60,704 nucleotides of DNA from SAR202 cluster bacterium (GTDB taxonomy: Bacteria; Chloroflexota; Dehalococcoidia; Lucifugimonadales; Lucifugimonadaceae), in the NCBI GenBank assembly GCA_009392285.1, contig VFGU01000010.1, positions 1-60,704 of the forward strand, in the 5' to 3' direction. Made by a program: the position numbers and the translations under genes. This document shows positions 26,129-35,634 of this stretch, one piece after another (the stretch's first letter is position 1; each line of letters opens with the position of its first letter). The notes under the pieces are model-generated. The model was not told the origin of the DNA and ran no database searches. It worked only from the letters and a program-made list of their open reading frames with translations.

Positions 26129-27070
26129 ATGGTTTCTATTTCATTTTATAAGGCTAGTTCTTTGTTTAATAGAAGATTTCTGAAACTATTAATTGTTTTT
26201 TCTATAATTGATTGTATTTTTCAAATAAGCCTAGGCGGCTTTGTAAGGGTTACAAGTTCAGGTTTAGGGTGCCCTGATTGGCCTTTATGTTATGGGAAAA
26301 TAATTCCTCCTATGAATTATCATACGCTAATCGAGTGGGGGCACAGAACAAGTGGAGCAATATTGGGTTTGTCTATCTTAATGATAAATCTATTCGTTAT
26401 TTTCTATGAAAGAAAAAATAAACTACTCTTAGGGATGTCTACTGCAAGTCTATTGCTAGTGATATTGGTGGGAGGAATAGGAGGTGCAGTTGTCTTAACT
26501 GAATTAGAACCATCACTAAGAACTTTACATTTATTCCTTGCTCAAATAATAATTTTCACTTTAGGAATATCATTAATATCCCTATACATTCCGGATGGAA
26601 CATCATATAAAGACATATGGATGATAGATAAATATTCAATAATGATTGGGTTATTGGCAATAGCAATAATATTAGCTTTATTAACAGGGTCATATGCGGT
26701 ATGGAAAGGAGCAGGGACAGTATGCTCCTCTTGGCCACTATGTACATCCGGATCTATCCTTCCTCAATCTGGCTTAGGATGGATACACATGATTCATAGA
26801 ATAACTTCATCTTTTGCAGGAATATTGGGATTGTATGCTTTTTATTTAATATTAAGAAATAATTTTGGAAGATCAATAATTATAATATCTATATTCTCAT
26901 TATTTATGATGATTGCTCAGATAATCTTGGGAGCACTTAATCCTTGGACTAAGTTTGAAATATGGGCTAGGGTATCTCATTTGGGCACCTCAAGTGTATT
27001 ATGGGGCTCTGTATCTACTTTATTTTGCCTTTTAACACTAGATATATTTAGATTAAGAAGAAAAAATTGA
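26129..27070 (+). CDS. ctaA: Heme A synthase (COX15/CtaA)
   Basis: Oxidises the C8 methyl of heme O to make heme A for aa3-type cytochrome oxidase. The 313 residues have about eight membrane helices. Heme-ligand histidines are in IEWGHRTSG, LHLFLAQ, IHMIHRITS and VSHLGTSS. The first extracytoplasmic loop has CPDWPLC and a second similar CSSWPLC is in the other half, showing the two-fold internal repeat. It overlaps ctaB by 4 bases. Presence implies an aerobic organism. Confidence 0.93.
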   Translation: MVSISFYKASSLFNRRFLKLLIVFSIIDCIFQISLGGFVRVTSSGLGCPDWPLCYGKIIPPMNYHTLIEWGHRTSGAILGLSILMINLFVIFYERKNKLLLGMSTASLLLVILVGGIGGAVVLTELEPSLRTLHLFLAQIIIFTLGISLISLYIPDGTSYKDIWMIDKYSIMIGLLAIAIILALLTGSYAVWKGAGTVCSSWPLCTSGSILPQSGLGWIHMIHRITSSFAGILGLYAFYLILRNNFGRSIIIISIFSLFMMIAQIILGALNPWTKFEIWARVSHLGTSSVLWGSVSTLFCLLTLDIFRLRRKN

Positions 27071-27936
27071 ATATCCAACAATATATAAAAGATTACACAA
27101 CTTTAACTAAACCAAAAGTTAACCTTCTCTTAGTTATAACGGCTCTATCGGCAATCTTCCTTGCAAGCAATGATTTACCTAGTATTCAGGTTTTAGTAGC
27201 TGTTATAGTAGGTGGAACTTTTGCTTCTGGAGGTGCAGGTGCGATAAATCATTCTATTGATAAAGAGATTGACAATACAATGAAAAGGACATCTAAAAGG
27301 CCAGTTGCGGGAGATAGAATAAGTAGAACTAATGCATTAATATTTGGCATAACTCTAAATATTTTTAGTTTCTTAATTTTATTATTTTTAACTAATCTAT
27401 TAGCAGCTCTGATGGCTATATCAGGCACACTATTCTATGTATTAATTTATTCACTTTGGCTTAAGAAAAAAACTATTCACAATATAGTAATAGGAGGCGC
27501 TGCTGGGTGTTTTCCGCCTTTAGTTGGATGGTCTGCTGTTACTGGAAATTTATCTTTATCTGCATGGTATCTATTTGCAATAATTTTTTTCTGGACACCT
27601 CCTCATTTTTGGGCTTTAGCAATGTTAATGAAGGATGATTATTCTAAAGCAAAAATACCAATGTTGCCTTCAGTTGTAGGTATTAATGCTACTTTTAGAC
27701 CTATGATGCTACACACAATTACTCTAGTATTACTTACACTAACGATGTCATTAATAAACGACAAGCTAGGTTTAATATACGTAATATCATGCTCAATAAT
27801 CGGTATTTATTATATCTATATAACATTTAAAGTTTCTAAAGACTATAGTAGAGAACAAAATCTAAAAGTATATAAATTTTCTTTACTATATATGATGATC
27901 TATAGTTTTATAGTAATAGCGGATTCTCTAATTTAG
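27067..27936 (+). CDS. ctaB: Protoheme IX farnesyltransferase (heme O synthase, COX10)
   Basis: Membrane prenyltransferase adding farnesyl to heme B. The 289 residues hold about nine helices with the family motifs LTKPKVNLLLV, NHSIDKEIDNTMKRTSKRPVA (aspartate-rich prenyl-PP site) and WTPPHFWALAM. The start is TTG overlapping the ctaA end. The 3' end overlaps rplT on the other strand by 9 bases. Confidence 0.95.
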   Translation: MNIQQYIKDYTTLTKPKVNLLLVITALSAIFLASNDLPSIQVLVAVIVGGTFASGGAGAINHSIDKEIDNTMKRTSKRPVAGDRISRTNALIFGITLNIFSFLILLFLTNLLAALMAISGTLFYVLIYSLWLKKKTIHNIVIGGAAGCFPPLVGWSAVTGNLSLSAWYLFAIIFFWTPPHFWALAMLMKDDYSKAKIPMLPSVVGINATFRPMMLHTITLVLLTLTMSLINDKLGLIYVISCSIIGIYYIYITFKVSKDYSREQNLKVYKFSLLYMMIYSFIVIADSLI

Positions 27937-28284
27937 ATCTGATTTAACTTCTTCAACTATTTTTTCAAAAGCTTCAAAATCATTGTAAGCAAGCAAGGAT
28001 AAAGATTTTCTATTTAACTCAATATTAGACTCTTTCATGCCATGGATTAACTGAGAATAACTTATTCCACATTTTCTAGCTGCGGCATTAACTCTGGTTA
28101 TCATTAGAGACCTCTGATCTCTTTTCTTAGATCTTCTATGAGCAGTACTATAAGCTAAAGCATGAATCAAAGATTCTTTAGCAACCTTAAATCTCCTATG
28201 CCTAGAACCTGAATGACCCTTCACACTATCTAAAACTTTCTTATGTCTTCTATGGGTAGTATAACCACCTTTTACTCTTGCCAT
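27928..28284 (-). CDS. rplT: 50S ribosomal protein L20
   Basis: A 118-residue rRNA-binding protein needed for early 50S assembly; ARVKGGYTTHRRHKK at the start and TRVNAAARKCGISYSQL are typical. Last gene of infC-rpmI-rplT. L20 represses this operon in some bacteria; the short gaps here show no obvious leader target. Confidence 0.97.
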   Translation of the reverse strand: MARVKGGYTTHRRHKKVLDSVKGHSGSRHRRFKVAKESLIHALAYSTAHRRSKKRDQRSLMITRVNAAARKCGISYSQLIHGMKESNIELNRKSLSLLAYNDFEAFEKIVEEVKSDLN

Positions 28285-28285
28285 C

Positions 28286-28480
28286 TTACCGCCTAATTAA
28301 TTTTCTTATTCTTTGACCAACTGCTTCATCAAGCAATACTTTAGCACCAAAAAGTCTTTTTGTTCTTTTTGATTTCTTTCTTCTAAGGTGACTTTTCATC
28401 CCTTTAGATCTCATTAACTTGCCATTAGCACTTAACTTAAACCTCTTAGCAGCTCCCTTATGTGTTTTCATTTTTGGCAT
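28286..28480 (-). CDS. rpmI: 50S ribosomal protein L35
   Basis: A 64-residue, very basic protein; [20 protein letters not shown] is the L35 signature. It lies 18 bases after infC and one base before rplT. Confidence 0.96.
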   Translation of the reverse strand: MPKMKTHKGAAKRFKLSANGKLMRSKGMKSHLRRKKSKRTKRLFGAKVLLDEAVGQRIRKLIRR

Positions 28481-28498
28481 TATAACTCCGTCTATAAC

Positions 28499-29071
28499 CT
28501 ATTTTGGTGCAATAATCATGCTTATAGTTCTGCCTTCCATTCCTGGAGTCTTATCAATTTCACAGTATTCTTTAAGTTCAGAATACATATTCCTCAATAT
28601 TTCTACCCCAAGTTCAGGATAAGCATTTTCTCTACCTCTAAGCATCAATGATATTTTTACCTTATTTCCTTCTTTTAAAAATGTTTCTATTTGTTTTCTT
28701 TTAGAATCAATATCATGCTGACCAATCCTCATTCTTAATCTCATTTCTTTCAATCCGATCTTAACTTGAGATTTTTTTGCTTGTTTGAGTTTTTTAGCTT
28801 GAGAAAACTTAAATTTTCCGTAGTCCAATATTCTACATACTGGAGGACTCTGGTTAGGACCAACTTCAACTAGATCTAGGCCTTGCTCTTTTGCTAAATT
28901 TATAGCTTCATTCAAACTTAAAACTGTTGAGTCTGAACTCTGGTCTACAGAGTTTCCTAAAACTATCCTTACTTTATCAGCCCTAATCCTCTGATTAATT
29001 CGATAGTCTTTATCAGTATTCTTATTCTTTTGTATTGCAGGTATTGATTCTCCTATACTTGTTAAAATCAC
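28499..29071 (-). CDS. infC: Translation initiation factor IF-3
   Basis: Prevents subunit joining and checks the start codon. The N domain (DYRINQRIRADKVRIVL, VCRILDYGKFKF) and C domain (KEMRLRMRIGQHD, MLRGRENAYPE) are complete. The outer GTG at 29071 gives 190 residues but has no Shine-Dalgarno. An in-frame ATA at 29044 has AGGAG five bases upstream and would give 181 residues. IF-3 genes often use rare starts for self-control, so the ATA is a real candidate. First gene of infC-rpmI-rplT. Confidence 0.93.
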   Translation of the reverse strand: MILTSIGESIPAIQKNKNTDKDYRINQRIRADKVRIVLGNSVDQSSDSTVLSLNEAINLAKEQGLDLVEVGPNQSPPVCRILDYGKFKFSQAKKLKQAKKSQVKIGLKEMRLRMRIGQHDIDSKRKQIETFLKEGNKVKISLMLRGRENAYPELGVEILRNMYSELKEYCEIDKTPGMEGRTISMIIAPK

Positions 29072-29085
29072 TTATTAACTGCGAA

Positions 29086-29115
29086 ATCTTAGCATCTTTT
29101 AATCTAAAAGGTCAA
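29086..29115 (-). promoter_or_regulatory. Probable promoter of infC-rpmI-rplT
   Basis: Minus strand TTGACC (29110-29115), 18-base spacer, extended -10 TGcTAAGAT (hexamer 29086-29091). The expected start point near 29079 leaves almost no leader for the GTG at 29071 but about 35 bases for the ATA at 29044. Confidence 0.6.
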
Positions 29116-29132
29116 TCGTAAGTTATGTTAAT

Positions 29133-29160
29133 TTGTCTTTGTAATCAATCGGTGTACAAT
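29133..29160 (+). promoter_or_regulatory. Probable promoter of ftsH
   Basis: TTGTCT (29133-29138), 16-base spacer, TACAAT (29155-29160), about 50 bases before the ftsH ATG. A second TATAAT at 29182-29187 is closer to the gene but lacks a good -35. Confidence 0.5.
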
Positions 29161-29211
29161 CTTAGCTTATTCAGATTAAAATATAATACTTTATGTTAAA
29201 ATTATAAAATA

Positions 29212-31131
29212 ATGGGCAATCAAAGAAAAAATATGTTAATTTACCTTGGTGTAATCAGTGTGGTTATAGCAGGGTTCTTTTTACTTTTTGACAATGGGTT
29301 AAATTCTGAAGAAATACCTATGTCATCATTGATTGCTATAACAGAAAATCCTCCAGTAGGTCAAAGAGTAAATATAACTGTAAAAGGAGATGAATTAGAA
29401 GTAAAACTAGGCAACGAGAATTATACTTCTAGGAAAGAACCTGGCAGCAGTATCTATCAAATTCTGCAAGAAGCTAAAATAGACCCTGCAAATTATGAAG
29501 TGGAAGTTGAAGGTTCGAGTGGATTAGGTGGAATTTTCTCAATACTTCTTAGTTTTCTACCTCTAATACTATTTGGAGGGATATTAATTTTTATGATGAG
29601 GCAAGCCCAAGGTGGAGCCAACAATGCAATGGGTTTTGGTAAAAGCAAAGCAAAGAGATTCGTTGGTGCCAAAGCAACTGTCACTTTTGAAGATGTGGCA
29701 GGGGTAACCGAAGCTAAACAAGAACTAGAAGAGGTAGTTGAATTTTTGAAGAACCCTGAAAGATTTTTAGCTTTGGGTGCAAGAATTCCAAGAGGAGTAC
29801 TGTTAGTTGGTCCTCCCGGGACAGGAAAAACTTTACTCGCAAGAGCTGTTGCTGGTGAAGCTGGAGTTCCTTTCTTTTCTATTAGCGGTTCAGAATTTGT
29901 TGAAATGTTTGTTGGTGTGGGAGCCTCTAGAGTTAGAGACTTGTTTGATCAAGCAAAGAAGCACTCGCCTTGTATTGTTTTCGTTGATGAGATTGATGCT
30001 GTAGGAAGGCATAGAGGTGCGGGTCTTGGGGGTGGACATGATGAAAGAGAGCAAACACTGAATCAGATTTTAGTTGAAATGGATGGTTTTGATACTTCTA
30101 CAAATGTTATTGTATTAGCATCAACCAATAGGCCAGATATACTTGATCCTGCCCTGCTAAGGCCAGGAAGGTTCGATAGAAGAGTAGTACTAGATAATCC
30201 TGACATATCTGGAAGAAAAGCAATACTTGAAGTTCACTCTAAGGGCAAGCCTCTAGAAAAAGAAGTTGAACTAGAAAAAATTGCGAAACAAACCCCAGGT
30301 TTTAGTGGGGCCGACTTAGCAAACCTTGTTAATGAAGCAGCAATCTTGGCTGCAAGACGGGGAGCAAAGAAAATAGGTTTAGCATCCCTAGTCGAATCTA
30401 TAGATAGAGTTATTGCAGGTCCAGCTAGAAAAAGTAAAGTCATCACTGAGGAAGAAAGAGAAATAACTGCTTTTCATGAAGCAGGTCATGCTGTAGTCGC
30501 ACATAACATACCGGCTGCTGATCCTGTTCATAAAGTTTCGATAATATCAAGAGGTCAGATGGGTGGATACACAAGATATCTTCCAGAAAAAGATAGGTAT
30601 CTACAGACTAAAGCCCAATTTAAGGCCTATATAGCTGCAGCTATGGGAGGAAGGGTTGCAGAAAAACTAAAATTCGGGGAAATAACAACAGGTGCTAGTA
30701 ATGATATACAAGTGGCTACCAATATGGCTAAAGAGATGGTCACTACATATGGAATGAGCGAAAAACTTGGTCTAAGGTCATATGGCAGAAAACAGGAAAC
30801 CGTTTTCTTAGGTAGAGATGGCACTGAACAAAGAGATTACAGCGGTAAAACTGAAGAAGTTATAGATGAGGAAATAAATTTATTACTAATTGAAGGTGAA
30901 AAAGAAGCCGAAAAGATTCTGAAAAAAAATTCTGATCAAATGGAAAAACTTGCAAAATATTTACTAGATTATGAAACAATTGATGAAGAAGAATTAATGA
31001 AATTACTAGCGGGAGAGGATGTTTCGCCTCCTCTAGTAGGCGAAACTCTTGCTCATTCTGGAGATGAACCTAGTTCGAAGTCTAAAGATAGTAAAATTCC
31101 ACCATCTGATATAGAGCCTCAAGCAAACTAA
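29212..31131 (+). CDS. ftsH: ATP-dependent zinc metalloprotease FtsH
   Basis: Membrane-anchored AAA+ protease for quality control of membrane and short-lived proteins. The 639 residues have two membrane helices (about 8-25 and 107-127), Walker A GPPGTGKT at about 200, [10 protein letters not shown], the arginine-finger region RPGRFDRR, and the zinc site HEAGH at about 421. No Shine-Dalgarno precedes the ATG. The stop overlaps the trpA start (CTAATG). Confidence 0.97.
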   Translation: MGNQRKNMLIYLGVISVVIAGFFLLFDNGLNSEEIPMSSLIAITENPPVGQRVNITVKGDELEVKLGNENYTSRKEPGSSIYQILQEAKIDPANYEVEVEGSSGLGGIFSILLSFLPLILFGGILIFMMRQAQGGANNAMGFGKSKAKRFVGAKATVTFEDVAGVTEAKQELEEVVEFLKNPERFLALGARIPRGVLLVGPPGTGKTLLARAVAGEAGVPFFSISGSEFVEMFVGVGASRVRDLFDQAKKHSPCIVFVDEIDAVGRHRGAGLGGGHDEREQTLNQILVEMDGFDTSTNVIVLASTNRPDILDPALLRPGRFDRRVVLDNPDISGRKAILEVHSKGKPLEKEVELEKIAKQTPGFSGADLANLVNEAAILAARRGAKKIGLASLVESIDRVIAGPARKSKVITEEEREITAFHEAGHAVVAHNIPAADPVHKVSIISRGQMGGYTRYLPEKDRYLQTKAQFKAYIAAAMGGRVAEKLKFGEITTGASNDIQVATNMAKEMVTTYGMSEKLGLRSYGRKQETVFLGRDGTEQRDYSGKTEEVIDEEINLLLIEGEKEAEKILKKNSDQMEKLAKYLLDYETIDEEELMKLLAGEDVSPPLVGETLAHSGDEPSSKSKDSKIPPSDIEPQAN

Positions 31132-31928
31132 TGAATAAAATTTCAATTTCTTCTTCTATTCTTGAAGCTAAAGAAAAGGAAGGGATAGGAATAATACCTT
31201 TTCTGACATCAGGATATCCATCTGTTAAAGAGAGTGAAGAAATAGTTAAGGCATTGATAAAGGAAGGCTTAGCATCTGCCATAGAAATAGGAATTCCATT
31301 CAGCGACCCAATTGCAGAGGGCAAAACAATCCAAAAATCGAGTTCTATTGCTCTAGAAAATGGAGTAGATATAAATACGACACTGAATTCTATTGAAAAA
31401 ATAAATTCATTTAAAAGTCATAATGTTCCAATTATAACAATGGGTTATTACAATCCAATATTAAAGATGGGATTAAAAAACTTCTTTTCTGCTTCGAGCA
31501 ATGTAGGTGTAAAGGGAGTTATAGTAGCAGACGTGCCTAATGAAGAACTACAAAAGATGCAAGAAATAGCAAATAACTACAGTATAGATACTATACCTCT
31601 GGTTCCTCTTAATGCTAGCCAAGAAAGAGTTAATCATGCGTGTGAAATGGGTCAAGGTTTTATTTATTGCGTAAGTGTATTAGGTGTTACTGGAACAAGA
31701 GAGGCTCTATCGAAAGATGTAGAGAAAAAGGTTAATACTGTAAAAGAAAAAACTGACCTCCCAGTGGCAGTAGGTTTTGGAATATCAAGACCTAGCCACA
31801 TAGAAGAGTTAAAAAAATTTGCTGACGGGGCAGTTATTGGAAGTGCAATAATTGATGTAATAATGGAATCTAAAAAAAATGATAGTGTAGATAGAGTGAT
31901 AGATTTTATTTCAAAATTATCAAAATGA
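31131..31928 (+). CDS. trpA: Tryptophan synthase alpha subunit
   Basis: Cleaves indole-glycerol phosphate to indole, which tunnels to TrpB. The 265-residue TIM barrel has the catalytic Glu in EIGIPFSDP (about 45) and Asp in VADVPNEE (about 130), plus VSVLGVTGTR and the phosphate site VGFGISRP. It is separated from trpB, which is not in the window, and sits instead next to aroH and DAHP synthase, keeping an aromatic-pathway context. Confidence 0.95.
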   Translation: MNKISISSSILEAKEKEGIGIIPFLTSGYPSVKESEEIVKALIKEGLASAIEIGIPFSDPIAEGKTIQKSSSIALENGVDINTTLNSIEKINSFKSHNVPIITMGYYNPILKMGLKNFFSASSNVGVKGVIVADVPNEELQKMQEIANNYSIDTIPLVPLNASQERVNHACEMGQGFIYCVSVLGVTGTREALSKDVEKKVNTVKEKTDLPVAVGFGISRPSHIEELKKFADGAVIGSAIIDVIMESKKNDSVDRVIDFISKLSK

Positions 31929-31944
31929 TCTAATATAGTTATAC

Positions 31945-32340
31945 ATGAGTGAGATATATAAGAAAAATAGTATTCGAGGAATAAGAGGTGCAACAACCAT
32001 CGAATCAAATAAATCTGAGTTGATAAAAGATGCAACAAAAGAGTTATTAGCAAAAATGGTTGAAGATAACAATGTTGCTACCGAAGATATAGCTGCAGTA
32101 TTCTTTACAACAACTGCTGATATATCAGATGAATTTCCAGCCGTAGCAGCAAGAGAAATGGGGTGGGAAACTGTTCCTTTAATTTGCGGGCATGAAATGT
32201 CAGTCCCTCATGGCCTTGAGAAGTGTATAAGAATACTTATACTTTGGAACACCGAAGTAAAGCAAAAAAAGATTAGGCACCCCTACCTTAGAAAAGCAAA
32301 GTCACTTAGAAAAAGTGATAATGATTTTGAAGCTACATAA
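31945..32340 (+). CDS. aroH: Chorismate mutase, AroH type
   Basis: Monofunctional chorismate-to-prephenate mutase of the trimeric pseudo-alpha/beta-barrel class. The 131 residues keep the B. subtilis AroH active-site set: Arg in RGIRGATT, Cys and Glu in CGHEMSVP, Arg in KCIRIL and Tyr in IRHPYL. It lies 16 bases after trpA. A TATAGT lies five bases before the ATG, a possible own promoter. Confidence 0.94.
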   Translation: MSEIYKKNSIRGIRGATTIESNKSELIKDATKELLAKMVEDNNVATEDIAAVFFTTTADISDEFPAVAAREMGWETVPLICGHEMSVPHGLEKCIRILILWNTEVKQKKIRHPYLRKAKSLRKSDNDFEAT

Positions 32341-32344
32341 AACT

Positions 32345-32372
32345 TTGAATATATTATAAATCAATATATAGT
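32345..32372 (+). promoter_or_regulatory. Possible leaderless promoter of DAHP synthase
   Basis: TTGAAT (32345-32350), 16-base spacer, TATAGT (32367-32372), then only six bases to the ATG at 32379. No Shine-Dalgarno is visible. The 8-base palindrome ATTCGAAT (32373-32380) overlaps the start codon. Confidence 0.45.
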
Positions 32373-32378
32373 ATTCGA

Positions 32379-33428
32379 ATGAAAAAAATACATGATCTAA
32401 ATATAGAGAGTTACTCACCTATAACTCCACCTCAAATTTATAGAGATGATATATCAATATCTGATTTCTCTAGAAATGTTGTTGCAGAGTCAAGAGAAAT
32501 TATATCTAAGATTATAGATGGGCAAGATAAAAGAATTCTTTTAATTACAGGACCATGCTCTATCCATGATGTAGATGCTGGGCTCGAATATGCCAGCAGG
32601 CTTACAAAGTTAAGTGAAGAAATAAAAAATTTTTATATTGTAATGAGAGTTTATTTCGAAAAACCTAGAACAACGGTTGGGTGGAAAGGCCTAATAAATG
32701 ATCCAGACCTTAATAACACATTTAAATTGGATAAGGGGTATAGAAAAGCAAGAACTTTCTTAGACGGAGTAACCTCCATGGGTATGCCAACCGCTACAGA
32801 ATTTTTAGATCCATTCACCCCTCAATATCTTGCTGACTTTGTTTCATGGGGGGCTATTGGGGCAAGAACAACAGAAAGCCAGACACACAGGCAAATGGCT
32901 AGCGGATTAAGTATGCCTATAGGGTTTAAGAATGGAACAGGAGGAAGTATACAAATCGCTGTAGATGCTATGACAGCTGCTAGAGATAAACATGCATTTC
33001 TAGGCATAAACGAACAAGGCCAAAGTTGTATAATTCATACTTCAGGAAATAAATATAGCCACCTCATTCTCAGAGGAAGTACTCAAGGCACAAACTTTGA
33101 TGAAAAAAGTGTCTCAGATGCTTTAAGTTTGGTGGAAAGTCAGGGAATGAATCCGACTGTAGTAGTTGATTGCTCGCATGCTAATTGCGGAAAAGATCAT
33201 AAGAAAATGAATATTGCTTTTCGAGAATTGATAAGACAAAGGGCTAACAATATCAACCCAGGAGTTGTGGGAATTATGCTAGAAAGCCATATTAACGAAG
33301 GTAATCAGAAACTTTCAGATCCAGCAGATCTTCAATATGGAGTATCCATAACTGATCCGTGTATTAATTGGGAAGAAACAGTAGATTTAATTAAAGAAGC
33401 TGATCAAGAACTAGAATCATCTTTATAA
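32379..33428 (+). CDS. aroG: 3-deoxy-7-phosphoheptulonate (DAHP) synthase, class I
   Basis: First step of the shikimate pathway, from PEP and erythrose 4-phosphate. The 349 residues match the AroF/AroG/AroH group: LLITGPCSIHD, the metal Cys in that motif, RVYFEKPRTTVGWKG, GARTTESQTHRQMASGL, CSHANCGKDH and GIMLESHINEGNQ. Feedback type (Phe, Tyr or Trp) cannot be decided. It follows aroH after 38 bases and precedes ribF by 10. Confidence 0.95.
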   Translation: MKKIHDLNIESYSPITPPQIYRDDISISDFSRNVVAESREIISKIIDGQDKRILLITGPCSIHDVDAGLEYASRLTKLSEEIKNFYIVMRVYFEKPRTTVGWKGLINDPDLNNTFKLDKGYRKARTFLDGVTSMGMPTATEFLDPFTPQYLADFVSWGAIGARTTESQTHRQMASGLSMPIGFKNGTGGSIQIAVDAMTAARDKHAFLGINEQGQSCIIHTSGNKYSHLILRGSTQGTNFDEKSVSDALSLVESQGMNPTVVVDCSHANCGKDHKKMNIAFRELIRQRANNINPGVVGIMLESHINEGNQKLSDPADLQYGVSITDPCINWEETVDLIKEADQELESSL

Positions 33429-33438
33429 TATAAATTCT

Positions 33439-34347
33439 GTGAATTCCTTAGAAATCTTTAATAAGCATAAGGAAGCAAAACCCTCTATTGTAACTATAGG
33501 TACTTTTGATGGAATTCACGAGGGTCATACATCTCTTCTAACTAATATGATCAATCATAAAAATAACTTAATTCCAATAGTTATATCTTTCAATAAATCA
33601 CCAAAAGATATAATAAACAAAAATAATTCTAAGATGATTTTCGAATTAAATGAAAAGAAAAAAATAATACAAGAGATAGGGATAGAAAAAATAATTGATA
33701 TAGATTTTAACCAAGAAATACAAGAATTGAATTGTAAAGATTTCATAGAAATTCTTAAGTATTCATTAAATATGGAGGTTCTAATTTTAGGAGAAGATAC
33801 ATTACTAGGAAAAGACAGAAAAGGATACCAAAATGGATTAATAGAAATATTAAATAGTTTTGGATCTAAACTAATTCCAATTCCAAATAAAAAAGATATA
33901 AAAAGCAAGATTTCTAGTAGCCAAATAAAAAAATCTATTTCTGATGGAGATATTGAAAAAGCAAATTTGTTGTTAGGGAGAAAGTTTTTTATAAAAGGGA
34001 AAGTTATAGAAGGTGCAAAAATTGGAGCATCGCTTGGATACCCTACTGCAAATATTCAATATAACGATGATTTAGTTATCCCAAAAGATGGAGTATACAA
34101 GACAGAAACTCATGTTGATGGAGAGACATATTTATCTGCTACCAGCATAGGGCATAATCCAACATTTAATGGTTCAGAAAAGACTATAGAAACTTTCATA
34201 ATTGATTTTGAAGAAGATATTTATAATAAGGATATTAAAGTAAGTTTTTTGGAATTCATTAGAGATCAAATAAAATTTAATGATGTTGAATCTTTAAAAA
34301 AACGTATGTCTGATGATATAAATTATATAGTCATAGGAAAAGGTTAG
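33439..34347 (+). CDS. ribF: Bifunctional riboflavin kinase / FAD synthetase
   Basis: Makes FMN and FAD. The 302 residues have an N-terminal nucleotidyltransferase (TIGTFDGIHEGHTSLL, about 19-34, and the ISSSQIKKSI motif) and a C-terminal flavokinase barrel (IGASLGYPTANI near 195). The start is GTG with only a weak Shine-Dalgarno. tyrS follows after 3 bases. Confidence 0.94.
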   Translation: MNSLEIFNKHKEAKPSIVTIGTFDGIHEGHTSLLTNMINHKNNLIPIVISFNKSPKDIINKNNSKMIFELNEKKKIIQEIGIEKIIDIDFNQEIQELNCKDFIEILKYSLNMEVLILGEDTLLGKDRKGYQNGLIEILNSFGSKLIPIPNKKDIKSKISSSQIKKSISDGDIEKANLLLGRKFFIKGKVIEGAKIGASLGYPTANIQYNDDLVIPKDGVYKTETHVDGETYLSATSIGHNPTFNGSEKTIETFIIDFEEDIYNKDIKVSFLEFIRDQIKFNDVESLKKRMSDDINYIVIGKG

Positions 34348-34350
34348 GCT

Positions 34351-35634
34351 ATGGATTTTACTAAAGAACTTGATTGGAGAGGTTTAATTTCAGATGAAAC
34401 TCCAGGGATAAGAGACATCGTTTCATCTGAAAAAATAACTGGATATATTGGATTTGATCCTACATCCAAAAGTCTTCATATTGGAAATCTTTTACCAATA
34501 ATGAATCTTGTAAGGCTACAAAAATATGGACATAAGCCACTTGCAGTAGTCGGAGGAGGAACAGGACTCATAGGAGATCCAAGTGGGAAATCATCTGAGA
34601 GAAACATATTAAGCAAAGAATCCATCCAAGAGAATTTAGATTCTATAAAATCACAATTAGAAAAATTTTTGGATTTTTCTGAAAGCATAAAGAATCCAGC
34701 AGTGATTTTAAATAATGCTGAATGGTTAGAAAAAATAAATTACTTGGATTTTCTAAGAGATACTGGAAAGCATTTCACAATAAACTATATGATGAAAAAA
34801 GAGTCAGTTAAATCTAGGCTTTCAAGAGATACTGGAATATCATATACAGAGTTTTCTTACATGACTTTGCAAGCTTATGACTATCTTTACTTATACGAAA
34901 ATTATAATTGCATATTACAAATGGGAGGTAGTGATCAATTAGGAAATATTATTGCAGGAGTTGACCTAATAAATAAAAAAAATCCAGGAAACTCTTCTCC
35001 TCTAGCCCATGGAATAGTCTTTCCTCTAATAACTTCTAACTCTGGTGAAAAATTTGGAAAAACTGCAGGAAGTGCCCCTACTTTAGACCCAAAGGAAACT
35101 TCTCCTTACAAACTTTATCAATTTTTTATAAATACTACTGATGAAGATGTGATTAACTATATAAAGTATTTTACTGATCTTGGTGAAGCAAACATAAACG
35201 ATATTTACAATGAATCATTAAATAATCCAAAATCAAGAATAGCTCAAAAAAAACTAGCAGATATAATAGTGGAAACTGTTCACGGGAAAGACGGATTATC
35301 TGATGCTTTGCGGATCACGGATTATTTCTTTAAGGAAGAATACAATGAGTTATCTATTTCAGACCTAGAGGATCTTATGGAGAGCTACCCTTCTTCAGAA
35401 TTATCAATAAAATTACTAAATTCAGAAATATCAATTGGCAAACTTCTTGTTGAAAATAATGTTTTTAAATCTATGGGTGAAATGAGAAGGATGAGCAGCC
35501 AAGGTGCACTTTATATAAATGGAGAAAGAGTTACCGAAATTACTAATAATTTTAATGATTCTCACTTGATTCAAGGTAAGATAATGATAATTAAAAAGGG
35601 GTCAAAAGAATTTTTTATATTAAAATTCTCTTAA
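34351..35634 (+). CDS. tyrS: Tyrosyl-tRNA synthetase
   Basis: Class I synthetase of 427 residues. The HIGH-type motif is LHIGN in GFDPTSKSLHIGNLLP, the tyrosine-binding motif is QMGGSDQLGNI, and the KMSKS loop reads KFGKTAG. A C-terminal S4-like RNA-binding domain (about 365-427) completes it. Its stop shares TTAA with the convergent aminotransferase. Confidence 0.95.
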   Translation: MDFTKELDWRGLISDETPGIRDIVSSEKITGYIGFDPTSKSLHIGNLLPIMNLVRLQKYGHKPLAVVGGGTGLIGDPSGKSSERNILSKESIQENLDSIKSQLEKFLDFSESIKNPAVILNNAEWLEKINYLDFLRDTGKHFTINYMMKKESVKSRLSRDTGISYTEFSYMTLQAYDYLYLYENYNCILQMGGSDQLGNIIAGVDLINKKNPGNSSPLAHGIVFPLITSNSGEKFGKTAGSAPTLDPKETSPYKLYQFFINTTDEDVINYIKYFTDLGEANINDIYNESLNNPKSRIAQKKLADIIVETVHGKDGLSDALRITDYFFKEEYNELSISDLEDLMESYPSSELSIKLLNSEISIGKLLVENNVFKSMGEMRRMSSQGALYINGERVTEITNNFNDSHLIQGKIMIIKKGSKEFFILKFS

